Source: Ectothiorhodospira shaposhnikovii (GTDB lineage Bacteria > Pseudomonadota > Gammaproteobacteria > Ectothiorhodospirales > Ectothiorhodospiraceae). From it: a DNA stretch of 64,000 nt. This document shows, piece by piece, positions 28,675 to 39,136 of this stretch. The notes under the pieces were generated by a model, which did no database searches, had not been told where the DNA came from, and worked only from the letters and a program-made list of their open reading frames with translations. The number at the start of each line of letters is the position of its first letter. Positions within the stretch are counted from its first letter, which is position 1. The DNA lies in NCBI RefSeq assembly GCF_022227765.1, contig NZ_JAJMLZ010000004.1:231333-295332 (forward strand), read 5' to 3'. Both the position numbers and the translations under genes were made by a program.

Positions 28675-29913
28675 TCAGATCTTGCTGAACACCAGGGTCC
28701 CGTTGGTCCCACCAAACCCGAAGGAGTTGGAGAGGGCCACGCTGCCCTTGAACTCGCGGGCCGTATTCGGCACGTAGTCCAGGTCGCACTCGGGTTCCGG
28801 GTTGTCCAGGTTGATGGTGGGCGGCAGCACCCCTTCGGCCAGGGCCAGGGCGGAAAACACCGCTTCAATGCCACCGGCGGCACCCAGCAGATGACCGGTC
28901 ATGGACTTGGTGGAACTCACCGCCACCTTGTAGGCATGATCCCCCAGGGCGCGCTTGACGGCCATGGTCTCGGCCTTGTCGCCGGCCGGAGTGGAGGTGC
29001 CGTGGGCATTGATATAGTCCACCTGATCCGGATTGAGGCCCGCGTCCTTGAGCGCCTGCAGCATGCAGGCGGCCGCGCCTTCACCGCCGGTGGAAGGCTG
29101 TGTCATGTGGAAGGCATCGGAGTTCCAGCCGAAGCCGGACAGCTCGCAATAGATACGGGCGCCGCGCGCCTTGGCGTGCTCGTACTCTTCCAGTACCAGG
29201 ACGCCGGCACCGTCGCCCAGGACGAAGCCGTCGCGATCCTTGTCCCAGGGGCGGCTGGCCCGTTCCGGATCATCATTGCGGGTGGACAGGGCGCGGGCTG
29301 CCGCAAAGCCGCCGATGCCCAGGGGGGTGGTGGCCATTTCGGCGCCACCGGCGACCATGACGTCCACTTCGCCGTACTTGATCATGCGTGCCGCGTCACC
29401 GATGTTGTGGGTACCGGTGGCACAGGCGGACACGATGGAGATGTTGGGGCCCTTGAGGCCGTACATGATGGAGAGATTGCCGGCCACCATGTTGATGATG
29501 GCGCTGGGCACGAAAAAGGGAGAGATCTTGCGGGCACCGCCCTTGAGGAAGGCATCGTAGCTCTTCTCGATGTAGGGCAGACCGCCGATGCCGGAACCGA
29601 TGGCCACGCCGATGCGCTCGGCATTGTCCTCGGTGACTTCCAGGCCGGCGTCACGGATGGCCTGAATGCCGGCGGCCATGCCGTAGTGGACGAAGGTGTC
29701 CATCTTGCGCTGTTCCTTGGGCGAGATGTAATCGTCCGCGTTGAAGTCCCGGACGGCACCGGAGATGCGCACGGGCATCTGGGAAGCGTCAAAGACATCA
29801 ATGGGAGTGATGCCGCTACGACCCGCAGTGACATTGTCCCATGCGGTTTTGATGGTGGACCCGACCGGCGAGACGATGCCAAGACCGGTGATGACTACGC
29901 GCCGTTTAGACAA
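28675..29913 (-). CDS. fabF: 3-oxoacyl-[ACP] synthase II
   Basis: The protein is 412 aa. The Cys-His-His triad of condensing enzymes is visible: Cys in [16 protein letters not shown], His in [15 protein letters not shown], His in [18 protein letters not shown]. It elongates acyl-ACP with malonyl-ACP. It follows acpP after a 133-bp gap containing a long hairpin. Confidence 0.96.
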   Translation of the reverse strand: MSKRRVVITGLGIVSPVGSTIKTAWDNVTAGRSGITPIDVFDASQMPVRISGAVRDFNADDYISPKEQRKMDTFVHYGMAAGIQAIRDAGLEVTEDNAERIGVAIGSGIGGLPYIEKSYDAFLKGGARKISPFFVPSAIINMVAGNLSIMYGLKGPNISIVSACATGTHNIGDAARMIKYGEVDVMVAGGAEMATTPLGIGGFAAARALSTRNDDPERASRPWDKDRDGFVLGDGAGVLVLEEYEHAKARGARIYCELSGFGWNSDAFHMTQPSTGGEGAAACMLQALKDAGLNPDQVDYINAHGTSTPAGDKAETMAVKRALGDHAYKVAVSSTKSMTGHLLGAAGGIEAVFSALALAEGVLPPTINLDNPEPECDLDYVPNTAREFKGSVALSNSFGFGGTNGTLVFSKI

Positions 29914-29977
29914 TGCTACTGCCCCTTTTCCACGCTCGGGCGTGAAACCTTAAAGTTCGACTCTAACCTGTGTGAGG

Positions 29978-30019
29978 CACCCGCGACCGTGATCAGGGGA
30001 CTGGTCGCGGTCGCGGGTG
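29978..30019 (-). promoter_or_regulatory. Long hairpin in the acpP-fabF intergenic region
   Basis: A 19-bp stem (29978-29996 with 30001-30019) closes on a 4-nt loop. Two positions differ between the arms, both of the kind that form G-U pairs in one strand's RNA. There is no U run after it on the minus strand. The stem starts 27 bp past the acpP stop codon, so it could protect the acpP mRNA 3' end or attenuate read-through into fabF. Confidence 0.6.
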
Positions 30020-30046
30020 TTGAGCATGATCCTCTTGAACGAGGGA

Positions 30047-30289
30047 TCAGGCGTTCGGCAGGTGCTCGTTGATGTAGTCGATGGCCTGCTGAACGGTGGT
30101 GATCTTCTCGGCTTCCTCGTCGGGAATTTCGGTTTCGAATTCCTCTTCGAGGGCCATCACCAGCTCGACGGTGTCCAGAGAATCCGCGCCGAGGTCGTCG
30201 ACGAAGGAAGCGGCATTGGTCACCTCTTCTTCCTTCACTCCGAGTTGTTCGACGACGATTTTCTTGACGCGTTCTTCAATGTTGCTCAT
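30047..30289 (-). CDS. acpP: Acyl carrier protein
   Basis: The protein is 80 aa, acidic. The phosphopantetheine attachment site is Ser37 in [21 protein letters not shown]. It carries growing acyl chains in fatty-acid synthesis. It lies between fabG and fabF, as is standard. Confidence 0.97.
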   Translation of the reverse strand: MSNIEERVKKIVVEQLGVKEEEVTNAASFVDDLGADSLDTVELVMALEEEFETEIPDEEAEKITTVQQAIDYINEHLPNA

Positions 30290-30478
30290 GGTTAGCCTAT
30301 CCCCTTGATTTGAAAAGCAGCCGAAGCTGGGCCGCTATTGTAGTGAAATCCCTTCGGTCGATCCACTGTGCTGATGCACACGGGACGGAAAAACCCGCCC
30401 GGCATCGACCCTTCTCTTCCATCCACCTTACAGAACAAGGCTCCCCTCCCCGCCATTCGGGAGAAGGAAGCCGTGTCT

Positions 30479-31222
30479 TCAGCCCATGAACATCCCGCCG
30501 TTCACGTGCAACGTCTCCCCGGTGACGTAGGCTGCACCAGGAGAGGCCAGGAAGGCAACCGCCTGGGCGATTTCTTCCGGCGCCCCCAGGCGACCCAGCG
30601 GGATCTGGGTCAACAGGGCCTCGCGCTGGGCCTCGGGCAGGTCCTTGGTCATGTCGGTGTCGATGAACCCCGGAGCCACGGTATTGACCGTGATACCGCG
30701 GGAACCGACCTCGCGGGCCAGGGAGCGGGTGAAACCCAGCAGCCCGGCCTTGGCCGCGGCGTAATTGGTCTGGCCGGCGTTACCGGAAGAACCCACCACC
30801 GAGCCGACGTTGATGATGCGCCCCTTGCGGGCCTTCATCATGCCGCGCAGCACGGCCTTGCTCACCCGGTACACCGCCGTGAGATTGGTCTGGATGATGG
30901 CATCCCACTCCTCGTCCTTCATGCGCATGAGGAGATTGTCACGGGTAATGCCGGCATTGTTCACCAGAATGGTGACCCCGCCGAACTCGTCACCGACGGC
31001 CTTGATCACCGCATCCACGTCGTCGGGCCGGGTCACGTCCAGCATCATGCCCCGTCCCCGGGCGCCGGCCTCGGCCAGGTAGGTGGAGATGGCCTGGGCA
31101 CCGCCCTCGCTGGTGGCGGTACCCACCACGGTGGCGCCCTGGCGGGCCAGGGTCAGGGCGATGGCCTTGCCGATACCGCGGCTGGCACCGGTGACGAGCG
31201 CGATTTCACCTTCAAGAGTCAT
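30479..31222 (-). CDS. fabG: 3-oxoacyl-[ACP] reductase
   Basis: The protein is 247 aa. SDR motifs: ALVTGASRGIGKAIA, NNAGITRDNLLMRM, the catalytic Ser/Tyr/Lys region GSVVGSSGNAGQTNYAAAKAGLLGF, and VNTVAPGFIDTDMTKDL. It reduces 3-oxoacyl-ACP with NADPH. A 189-bp gap separates it from acpP, so acpP likely has an extra promoter there. Confidence 0.96.
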   Translation of the reverse strand: MTLEGEIALVTGASRGIGKAIALTLARQGATVVGTATSEGGAQAISTYLAEAGARGRGMMLDVTRPDDVDAVIKAVGDEFGGVTILVNNAGITRDNLLMRMKDEEWDAIIQTNLTAVYRVSKAVLRGMMKARKGRIINVGSVVGSSGNAGQTNYAAAKAGLLGFTRSLAREVGSRGITVNTVAPGFIDTDMTKDLPEAQREALLTQIPLGRLGAPEEIAQAVAFLASPGAAYVTGETLHVNGGMFMG

Positions 31223-31259
31223 GCGGGGTCCTCGTTATGATGGGGGGACTGGCGGCGGA

Positions 31260-32195
31260 TCAGGATGTACCCAGGGCCAGTGCCTGAGCCAGGCTGTCCG
31301 GGTCCTGCACGCAGGCCACGGTCAGTGACTTGTCAATACGCTTGTTCAGGCCGGTGAGCACCTTGCCGGGGCCCAACTCCAGCACGGTGGTGACACCGTC
31401 CGCGGCCATGGCCTGCACGGTCTCCACCCAGCGCACCGGTCGATGGATCTGGGCCGCCAGGGCCGCCCGGATCACGTCCGGCTCGGCATGGGAGGTCACA
31501 TCCACATTATGGATCACACGGATGGCGGGGGTGCCCACGCGCACGGATTCCAGACGCACATGCATGTTGCTGGCCGCGCTCTTGAGCAGGGAGCAGTGGG
31601 AAGGCACGCTCACCGGCAGTTTCACGCTGCGCTTGGCGCCGGCTTCTCCGGCCAGGGCGATGGCCCGCTCCACGGCCGCCGTCTCACCGGCGATGACCAC
31701 CTGCCCCGGGGCGTTGTAGTTGACGGCCTCCACCACCCCGGCGGCGGCCGCCTCGCGACAGACGGTCCTGACCTGTTCGTCGTCCAGCCCGAGGATCGCC
31801 GCCATGGCGCCCTCGCCCGCCGGTACCGCGTTTTGCATCAGACGCCCGCGCTCGGCCACCAGACGCACGGCGGCGTCGAAGTCCAGGGCATCGGCACAGA
31901 CCAGGGCGGTGTATTCACCCAGACTGTGCCCCGCCATGACCACCGGCTCGCTGCCGCCCTGGGCCGTCCATGCCCGCCACACGGCCACACCGGCCGCCAG
32001 CATGGCCGGCTGGGTATTCTCGGTCCGGTTCAGATCGTCGGCCGGGCCTTCCTGGGTCAGGGCCCACAGGTCCAGTCCGAGGACGTCCGAAGCCTCCTGA
32101 AAGGTCTCGCGGACCTGGGGGAAGGCCTCCGCCAGGGCGGCGAGCATGCCCAGCGACTGGGAGCCTTGGCCTGGAAACACACATGCGAGTTTCAT
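31260..32195 (-). CDS. fabD: Malonyl-CoA:ACP transacylase
   Basis: The protein is 311 aa. It starts MKLACVFPGQGSQSLGML and has the active-site serine in VMAGHSLGEYTALVCADAL, with SVPSHCSLL holding the catalytic His. It loads malonate on ACP. It is the first gene of the fab string here. The usual upstream neighbours plsX and fabH are absent, and infA lies divergently 170 bp away. Confidence 0.96.
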   Translation of the reverse strand: MKLACVFPGQGSQSLGMLAALAEAFPQVRETFQEASDVLGLDLWALTQEGPADDLNRTENTQPAMLAAGVAVWRAWTAQGGSEPVVMAGHSLGEYTALVCADALDFDAAVRLVAERGRLMQNAVPAGEGAMAAILGLDDEQVRTVCREAAAAGVVEAVNYNAPGQVVIAGETAAVERAIALAGEAGAKRSVKLPVSVPSHCSLLKSAASNMHVRLESVRVGTPAIRVIHNVDVTSHAEPDVIRAALAAQIHRPVRWVETVQAMAADGVTTVLELGPGKVLTGLNKRIDKSLTVACVQDPDSLAQALALGTS

Positions 32196-32303
32196 TGGCG
32201 CAAATTCCTTGAAAGCGTCAGGGTTAGGGCGGCTAGTTTAGGCAAAGCCGATACCTTGGGGCAATCATCTGCAAATTTCGGCAAAGAATCCCCCTTCCGG
32301 TGC

Positions 32304-32331
32304 TTGTTTTATGCGCCCGGTTGTTGATAAT
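32304..32331 (+). promoter_or_regulatory. Putative promoter of infA
   Basis: TTGTTT (32304-32309) and GATAAT (32326-32331) are spaced by 16 bp and end 34 bp before the infA ATG. Confidence 0.4.
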
Positions 32332-32365
32332 TACGCCTTCGCTGCTCAAACCCCGATACAGGCGT

Positions 32366-32584
32366 ATGCCGAAAGAAGATCACATTGAGATGGAAGGCAC
32401 GGTGCTGGACAACCTGCCCAACACCATGTTTCGCGTCGAACTGGACAATGGCCACGTGGTCACCGCTCACATATCCGGTCGGATGCGCAAGCACTACATC
32501 CGCATCCTGCGCGGCGACCGGGTCACGGTACAGATGACCCCCTACGATCTGACCAAGGGCCGGATCGTCTACCGCAACAAGTAA
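32366..32584 (+). CDS. infA: Translation initiation factor IF-1
   Basis: The protein is 72 aa, the exact usual length from the ATG at 32366. It reads [20 protein letters not shown], then [21 protein letters not shown] and [15 protein letters not shown], the OB-fold of IF-1. It binds the ribosomal A site during initiation. A terminator follows. Position next to clpA (convergent) is as in Pseudomonas. Confidence 0.97.
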   Translation: MPKEDHIEMEGTVLDNLPNTMFRVELDNGHVVTAHISGRMRKHYIRILRGDRVTVQMTPYDLTKGRIVYRNK

Positions 32585-32616
32585 GACCGGACCGGTTCCC
32601 GACCTCAAAAGCAGGA

Positions 32617-32652
32617 AAGGCCGCACTCCCTTGGGGAATGCGGCCTTTTTCC
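32617..32652. terminator. Terminator between infA and clpA
   Basis: A stem GGCCGCACTCC / GGAATGCGGCC (one G-U pair) is followed by TTTTT on the plus strand. It ends infA and may also serve the convergent clpA. Confidence 0.85.
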
Positions 32653-32696
32653 CGTTGCCGCCCTCGCGCGGGACACAACGGGATCATCGGTGCGAG

Positions 32697-34961
32697 TCAG
32701 TGCACGGCTTCCTCGACAAAATCCAGGTGCAGTTCTGCGTCCCTGACGCACACATGGACCTCGCCGCCACCGGCCAGACGGCCGAACAGGATCTCCTCCG
32801 CCAGGGGTTTCTTGATCCGGTCCTGGATCACCCGACCCATGGGCCGGGCACCCATCTTCGGATCGTAACCGTGTTCGGCCAGCCAGGCACGGGCCTCGTC
32901 GTCCACCGCCAGGGCCACCTTCTTCTCGTCCAGCTGGGCCTGAAGCTGGGTCAGGAACTTGTCCACCACGCTGGCAATGGTCACCGGGTCAAGCGGCTTG
33001 AACTGGATGATGGCATCCAGACGGTTGCGGAACTCCGGCGTGAAGGTACGCTTGAGCACCTCCATGGCATCGCTGGAATGGTCCTGCTGGGTGAAGCCCA
33101 TGGACGGCCGACTGGACACCTCGGCACCCACGTTGCTGGTCATCACCAGGATCACGTTGCGGAAATCCACCTTGCGGCCGTTGGTATCCGTCAGGGTGCC
33201 ATGGTCCATCACCTGCAGCAGCAGGTTGAACACGTCCGGATGGGCCTTCTCCACCTCATCCAGCAGCAGCACCGCATGGGGTTGCTTGAGGATAGCCCCG
33301 GTCAGTAGGCCGCCTTCGTCGTAGCCCACATAGCCGGGCGGCGCTCCGATCAGACGGGACACCGTATGCCGCTCCATATACTCGGACATGTCAAAGCGGA
33401 CCAGCTCGATCCCCAGGATCTGGGACAACTGGCGGGTGACTTCCGTCTTGCCCACCCCGGTGGGGCCGGCGAACAGGAAGGAACCGATGGGCTTGTCCCG
33501 ATCCCCCAGGCCCGAGCGGGCCATCTTGATGGCGGCCGCCAGGGTCTCGATGGGCTCGTCCTGGCCGAACACCACCATCTTGAGGTTACGTTCCAGGTTC
33601 TTGAGGGTCTCCATGTCGGAAGCGGACACGCTCTTGGGCGGGATGCGGGCGATCTTGGCGACGATGTTCTCCACATCCTGCACCGAGATGGTCTTCTTGC
33701 GCTGACTGGCCGGCAGCAGGCGCCGGTTGGCGCCCGCCTCGTCAATCACGTCGATGGCCTTGTCCGGCAGATGACGGTCGGTGATGTAGCGGCTGGAGAG
33801 TTCCGCCGCCGCCCGCAGGGCCTTGGTGGTATAGCGCACGTCGTGGTGAGACTCGAAGCGGGACTTGAGCCCCTTGAGAATTTCGTAGGTCTCGTCCACC
33901 GTGGGTTCGTTGACATCGATCTTCTGGAATCGACGGGCCAGGGCCCGGTCCTTCTCGAAAATGCCCCGGTATTCCTGATAGGTGGTGGAGCCGATGCACT
34001 TGAGCTCCCCGGAGGCCAGCATGGGCTTGATCAGGTTGGAAGCATCCATGACCCCGCCGGAAGCGGCGCCGGCGCCGATGATGGTATGGATCTCGTCGAT
34101 GAAGAGCACCGCCCCCTTCTGCCGTCGCAACTGGGACAACACCCCCTTGAGACGCTTTTCGAAGTCCCCCCGATACTTGGTGCCGGCCACCAGGGCCCCA
34201 AGATCCAGGGAATAGATCACCGCATCCTGCAGCACCTCGGGGACCTCGCCATCCACGATCTTCTTGGCCAGGCCCTCGGCGATGGCGGTCTTGCCCACCC
34301 CCGCCTCCCCCACGTACAGGGGATTGTTCTTGCGGCGACGGCACAGGATCTGCACCGTGCGCTCCAGTTCATGGGCGCGCCCGATCAAGGGATCGATCTT
34401 GCCCTTGCGCGCCTGTTCGTTGAGATTGGTGGCGAAACTCTCCAGGGGATTCTTGCGGGCGGCCTCGTCCGCGTCCTGGGCCTCGCCGGCGACACCGGAG
34501 GCACTTTCGTCCTCCTGCTGCTCGTCCGAGACCTTGGAAATCCCGTGGGAGATATAGTTCACCACGTCCAGCCGGGCCAGATCATGCTGGCCGAGCAGGT
34601 AGACCGCGTGGGACTCCTGCTCGCCGAAAATAGCCACCAGCACATTGGCGCCGGTGACCTCCTTGCGGCCGGATGATTGCACATGGAACACCGCCCGCTG
34701 CAGCACCCGCTGAAAGCCCAATGTGGGCTGGGTATCCCGCGGATCCTTCATGGGCAGCCTGGGGGTATTGGCATCCACGAATTCCTCGAGCTCCTTGCGC
34801 AGGGATTCGATGTTGACCCCACAGGCCCTCAGCACCGTGGCGGCCGTCGGGTTGTCCGTGAGGGCGAGCAACAGATGCTCCACCGTCATGAACTCGTGAC
34901 GTTTCTCGCGCGCGGCCTTGAAGGCCATATTCAGTGAAAACTCGAGTTCTTTGTTCAGCAT
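32697..34961 (-). CDS. clpA: ATP-dependent Clp protease ATP-binding subunit ClpA
   Basis: The protein is 754 aa. From the ATG at 34961 it begins [20 protein letters not shown], the Clp N domain. There are two AAA modules: Walker [14 protein letters not shown] with Walker [15 protein letters not shown], and Walker [15 protein letters not shown] with Walker [14 protein letters not shown]. It unfolds substrates for ClpP. The frame stays open upstream across clpS, but that part is not homologous and was excluded. It lies 13 bp after clpS. Confidence 0.96.
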   Translation of the reverse strand: MLNKELEFSLNMAFKAAREKRHEFMTVEHLLLALTDNPTAATVLRACGVNIESLRKELEEFVDANTPRLPMKDPRDTQPTLGFQRVLQRAVFHVQSSGRKEVTGANVLVAIFGEQESHAVYLLGQHDLARLDVVNYISHGISKVSDEQQEDESASGVAGEAQDADEAARKNPLESFATNLNEQARKGKIDPLIGRAHELERTVQILCRRRKNNPLYVGEAGVGKTAIAEGLAKKIVDGEVPEVLQDAVIYSLDLGALVAGTKYRGDFEKRLKGVLSQLRRQKGAVLFIDEIHTIIGAGAASGGVMDASNLIKPMLASGELKCIGSTTYQEYRGIFEKDRALARRFQKIDVNEPTVDETYEILKGLKSRFESHHDVRYTTKALRAAAELSSRYITDRHLPDKAIDVIDEAGANRRLLPASQRKKTISVQDVENIVAKIARIPPKSVSASDMETLKNLERNLKMVVFGQDEPIETLAAAIKMARSGLGDRDKPIGSFLFAGPTGVGKTEVTRQLSQILGIELVRFDMSEYMERHTVSRLIGAPPGYVGYDEGGLLTGAILKQPHAVLLLDEVEKAHPDVFNLLLQVMDHGTLTDTNGRKVDFRNVILVMTSNVGAEVSSRPSMGFTQQDHSSDAMEVLKRTFTPEFRNRLDAIIQFKPLDPVTIASVVDKFLTQLQAQLDEKKVALAVDDEARAWLAEHGYDPKMGARPMGRVIQDRIKKPLAEEILFGRLAGGGEVHVCVRDAELHLDFVEEAVH

Positions 34962-34974
34962 GGTCGCGTACCCG

Positions 34975-35295
34975 CTAGGCCTCTTCCATCGCGCAGAGCA
35001 ATGGATGCTGGTGTTCCCGTGAATAGTCGTTGACCTGAGCCACCTTGGTTTCGGCGATATCCCGAGTATAGATGCCGCACACTCCTTTGCCGCGAGTGTG
35101 CACGTGGAGCATGACCCGGGTGGCCTTCTCGCGATCCATCGCGAAGAAGACCTCCAGGACCTGCACCACGAACTCCATTGGAGTGTAGTCGTCGTTGAGC
35201 AGTACCACCTTGTACTGAGGCGGCTGCTTGAGCCGGGGTTTCGCCGGCTCGACGACCAGCCCGTGGTCGGATTGATGCTTGTGTTCGTCTCCCAT
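34975..35295 (-). CDS. clpS: ATP-dependent Clp protease adaptor ClpS
   Basis: The protein is 106 aa. [59 protein letters not shown] is the complete ClpS fold, with the [11 protein letters not shown]-degron pocket. It delivers N-end-rule substrates to ClpA. It lies between icd (40 bp upstream) and clpA. The cspD gene found here in Pseudomonas is missing. Confidence 0.96.
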   Translation of the reverse strand: MGDEHKHQSDHGLVVEPAKPRLKQPPQYKVVLLNDDYTPMEFVVQVLEVFFAMDREKATRVMLHVHTRGKGVCGIYTRDIAETKVAQVNDYSREHQHPLLCAMEEA

Positions 35296-35335
35296 AATGT
35301 CGGATCAATCAATGGTCGATTCAGTTCCCGGCGAA

Positions 35336-36592
<1,257 letters not shown>

Positions 36593-36748
36593 GGGCACTC
36601 CCTTGTGGTATTGAAGTTGTTGTAAAGGATTTTGGTGGGATTATACACGGCCTCGGGATGTGCCACAGAGCGGGAGTCGGACCGGCGGATGGCTGCCCCG
36701 TCCACCCTGCTCCATCATGTACACTGTTGCGGTCAGAGTCCCCCTGCC

Positions 36749-36775
36749 TGGATTCCCGCATTCGCGGGAATGACG
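36749..36775 (-). repeat. 27-bp palindromic repeat, single copy
   Basis: A copy of the family with arms CGTCATTCCCGC and GCGGGAATCCA around a 4-bp centre, here in inverse orientation, in the gap between icd and the Nudix gene. Confidence 0.85.
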
Positions 36776-36812
36776 GAGTTTGGCATTATCATCACCGAGG
36801 AACCCTTTGAAC

Positions 36813-37262
36813 ATGGTATGGACCCCACGCGTCACCGTCGCCGCCGTCGTCGAACGGGACGGCCGATTCCTGCTGGTGGAAGAACGGGAACAGGGCCGCA
36901 GCGTCTACAACCAGCCCGCCGGACACCTGGAGGAAGACGAGGACCTGATCGCCGCCGCTGTCCGGGAGACCCTGGAGGAAACCGGCTGCCGCCTTACCCC
37001 CCAGGCCCTGGTGGGCGTCTACCGCTGGAAACATGCACCCACGGGGCTGACGTTCATCCGCGTGGCCGTCACCGGTGACGTCTCGGAACCGGTGCCCGGC
37101 CAGGTTCGGGATCCGGACATCCTGGACACCCACTGGATCGACCGCGAACACCTGGCGGCCCATCCAGACAGCCTGCGCACCCCGCTGGTGCTGCGCTGCA
37201 TCGATGATTATCTGGCCGGTCGACGTTATCCCCTCGACCTGCTGGTGGACATGCCGTCATGA
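36813..37262 (+). CDS. Nudix hydrolase (NudJ-like)
   Basis: The protein is 149 aa. The Nudix box is complete: [22 protein letters not shown]. The N-terminus [23 protein letters not shown] and the C-terminal [10 protein letters not shown] match the NudJ type, which in E. coli is a nucleoside di/triphosphate and HMP-PP phosphatase. Its stop overlaps the mnmA start (ATGA), the same gene pair as in E. coli. Confidence 0.92.
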   Translation: MVWTPRVTVAAVVERDGRFLLVEEREQGRSVYNQPAGHLEEDEDLIAAAVRETLEETGCRLTPQALVGVYRWKHAPTGLTFIRVAVTGDVSEPVPGQVRDPDILDTHWIDREHLAAHPDSLRTPLVLRCIDDYLAGRRYPLDLLVDMPS

Positions 37263-38389
37263 ATCTCCCCCGCGCCAAACGCGTCATCGTCGGCATGTCC
37301 GGCGGTGTGGACTCCTCCGTTTCCGCCCTCCTGCTGATGGAACAGGGCTACCGGGTGGAAGGCCTGTTCATGAAGAACTGGGAAGACGACGACGAACCCG
37401 GCTACTGTTCCGCCGCCACCGACCTGGCGGATGCCAAATCCGTGTGCGCCGAACTGGAAATCCCCCTGCACAAGGTCAACTTCGCCAAGGAATACTGGGA
37501 CCGGGTGTTCGCCCACTTCCTGCAGGAATACCGCCTGGGCCGCACCCCCAACCCGGACATCCTGTGCAACCGGGAAATCAAGTTCCGCGCCTTCCTGGAC
37601 TATGCCATGGACAAGGGAGCCGACCTCATCGCCACGGGTCATTACGCCCGGGTGGATGCACTGGACGGGCGCTTCCGGCTGCTGCAGGGGCTGGATGCCG
37701 GCAAGGACCAGTCCTACTTCCTCCATGCCCTGGGTCAGCCGGCCCTGTCCCGCACCCTCTTCCCCCTGGGCGAACTGGAAAAGACCAGGGTCCGGGAGAT
37801 TGCCGCCCGGGCAGGATTCGAGAACCACGCCAAGAAGGACAGCACCGGCATCTGTTTCATCGGAGAACGGCGTTTCCGGGACTTTCTCATGCGCTACCTC
37901 CCGGCCCAACCCGGCCCCATCGTCAGCACCGACGGACAGGCACTGGGCGAACATCAGGGACTGATGTACTACACCCCCGGCCAACGCCAGGGCCTGGGCA
38001 TCGGCGGAGTCCATGGCGCGGCGGAAAACCCCTGGTATGTGGTGGACAAGGACATGGCCCGCAACCGCCTGATCGTGGCCCAGGGCCATGACCACCCTGC
38101 CCTGCATGCCGGCGGCCTGGTGGCCACCGAGGTGAACTGGATCGCGGGCAAGGCCCCGGAAATGCCCCTGCACTGCCAGGCCAAGATCCGCTACCGGCAG
38201 GCCCATCAGGATTGCCGGGTGGAACCGATGCCGGATGAACCCGGCGCCCTTCACGTGCGCTTCCAACACCGGCAGCGGGCGGTGGCACCGGGGCAGTCGG
38301 TGGTGTTCTACCACGGGGCGGAGTGCCTGGGAGGCGGCATCATCGCCCGCAAGGACACGGACGCCCGGATACCGCCAATCGGGTTATAG
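37259..38389 (+). CDS. mnmA: tRNA-specific 2-thiouridylase MnmA
   Basis: The protein is 376 aa. PP-loop [18 protein letters not shown], the catalytic cysteine in [12 protein letters not shown], the second in [17 protein letters not shown], and [25 protein letters not shown]. It puts sulfur on the wobble uridine of Lys, Glu and Gln tRNAs. It is translationally coupled to the Nudix gene and followed by hflD. Confidence 0.96.
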   Translation: MNLPRAKRVIVGMSGGVDSSVSALLLMEQGYRVEGLFMKNWEDDDEPGYCSAATDLADAKSVCAELEIPLHKVNFAKEYWDRVFAHFLQEYRLGRTPNPDILCNREIKFRAFLDYAMDKGADLIATGHYARVDALDGRFRLLQGLDAGKDQSYFLHALGQPALSRTLFPLGELEKTRVREIAARAGFENHAKKDSTGICFIGERRFRDFLMRYLPAQPGPIVSTDGQALGEHQGLMYYTPGQRQGLGIGGVHGAAENPWYVVDKDMARNRLIVAQGHDHPALHAGGLVATEVNWIAGKAPEMPLHCQAKIRYRQAHQDCRVEPMPDEPGALHVRFQHRQRAVAPGQSVVFYHGAECLGGGIIARKDTDARIPPIGL

Positions 38390-38436
38390 TTAGCCCCCGA
38401 CTCCACCACCCAAGCCCTATAGACGGAAAACGACCC

Positions 38437-39072
38437 GTGGAAGCTTCACACCGCAACCGAGCCCTGGCCCTGGCCGCCATGTTCCAATCCGCCGGACTGG
38501 TCAAGGACGTGGCCTGGCGTGGCCAGTGCGATGCCGCGCAACTGGAAACCATGATCCGCAGCCTGTTTGCCTTCGAGGCAGGGACCCTTGATGAGGTCTA
38601 CGGTGGCGCGGTCAATCTGCGCCGGGGGCTGCGCACGTTGGTGGAACAGGTTCAGGCCAATTCCCCCCAGGTGGACGGCGAGATCTCCCGCTATGTGATC
38701 AACATGCTCTATCTGGAGCGCAAGCTGATGAAGCAGCCGGACATGATCCGGACCCTGCGGGACGGGATCGAGGTGGCGGCTCACCAGAGCGAGTCCTTCG
38801 GCATCCTGCACGAGAACATCATGTCCCGTCTGGGCCAGACCTATCAGAACACCATCAGCGAACTGGGCCCACGCATCATCGTGCAGGGAGAACAGAACCA
38901 CCTGGGCAATCCGCACAATGCGGCGCGCATCCGCGCCCTGCTCCTGGCGGGCATCCGCGGGGCGGTCCTGTGGCGTCAGGCGGGGGGATCGAGATGGAAG
39001 TTGATTTTCGGGCGCAACGCCATGCTGGCGGAAGCGCGTTTCATGCTTGAGGAGACCGCGGAGGCCTCCTGA
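38437..39072 (+). CDS. hflD: HflD family lysogenization regulator homologue
   Basis: The protein is 211 aa, mostly helical. From the GTG at 38437 it reads VEASHRNRALALAAMFQSAGLVKDVAW, and carries FAFEAGTLDEVYGG, ISRYVINMLYLERKLMK and NAARIRALLLAGIRGAVLWRQAGG. The gene always follows mnmA in gammaproteobacteria. In E. coli it influences lambda CII stability at the membrane; the housekeeping role is unclear. The GTG start gives the normal length; a longer version adds out-of-family residues. Confidence 0.93.
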   Translation: MEASHRNRALALAAMFQSAGLVKDVAWRGQCDAAQLETMIRSLFAFEAGTLDEVYGGAVNLRRGLRTLVEQVQANSPQVDGEISRYVINMLYLERKLMKQPDMIRTLRDGIEVAAHQSESFGILHENIMSRLGQTYQNTISELGPRIIVQGEQNHLGNPHNAARIRALLLAGIRGAVLWRQAGGSRWKLIFGRNAMLAEARFMLEETAEAS

Positions 39073-39085
39073 TCTGATCGTTCCT

Positions 39086-39116
39086 AAAAAGCCCCTCTCC
39101 CCTTGCGGGAGAGGGG
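39086..39116 (-). terminator. Rho-independent terminator of acnB
   Basis: A perfect 10-bp stem (CCCCTCTCCC with GGGAGAGGGG, loop of 5) has five A residues on its left, which read as a U run on the minus strand. It may also stop hflD from the other side. Confidence 0.75.
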
Positions 39117-39136
39117 TTGGGGTGAGGGGTTGAGGG

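Noticed and set aside
34962..35312. An N-terminal extension of ClpA across clpS
   Set aside because: The open frame continues, but the added residues are unrelated to ClpA and overlap clpS; the ATG at 34961 gives the normal protein.
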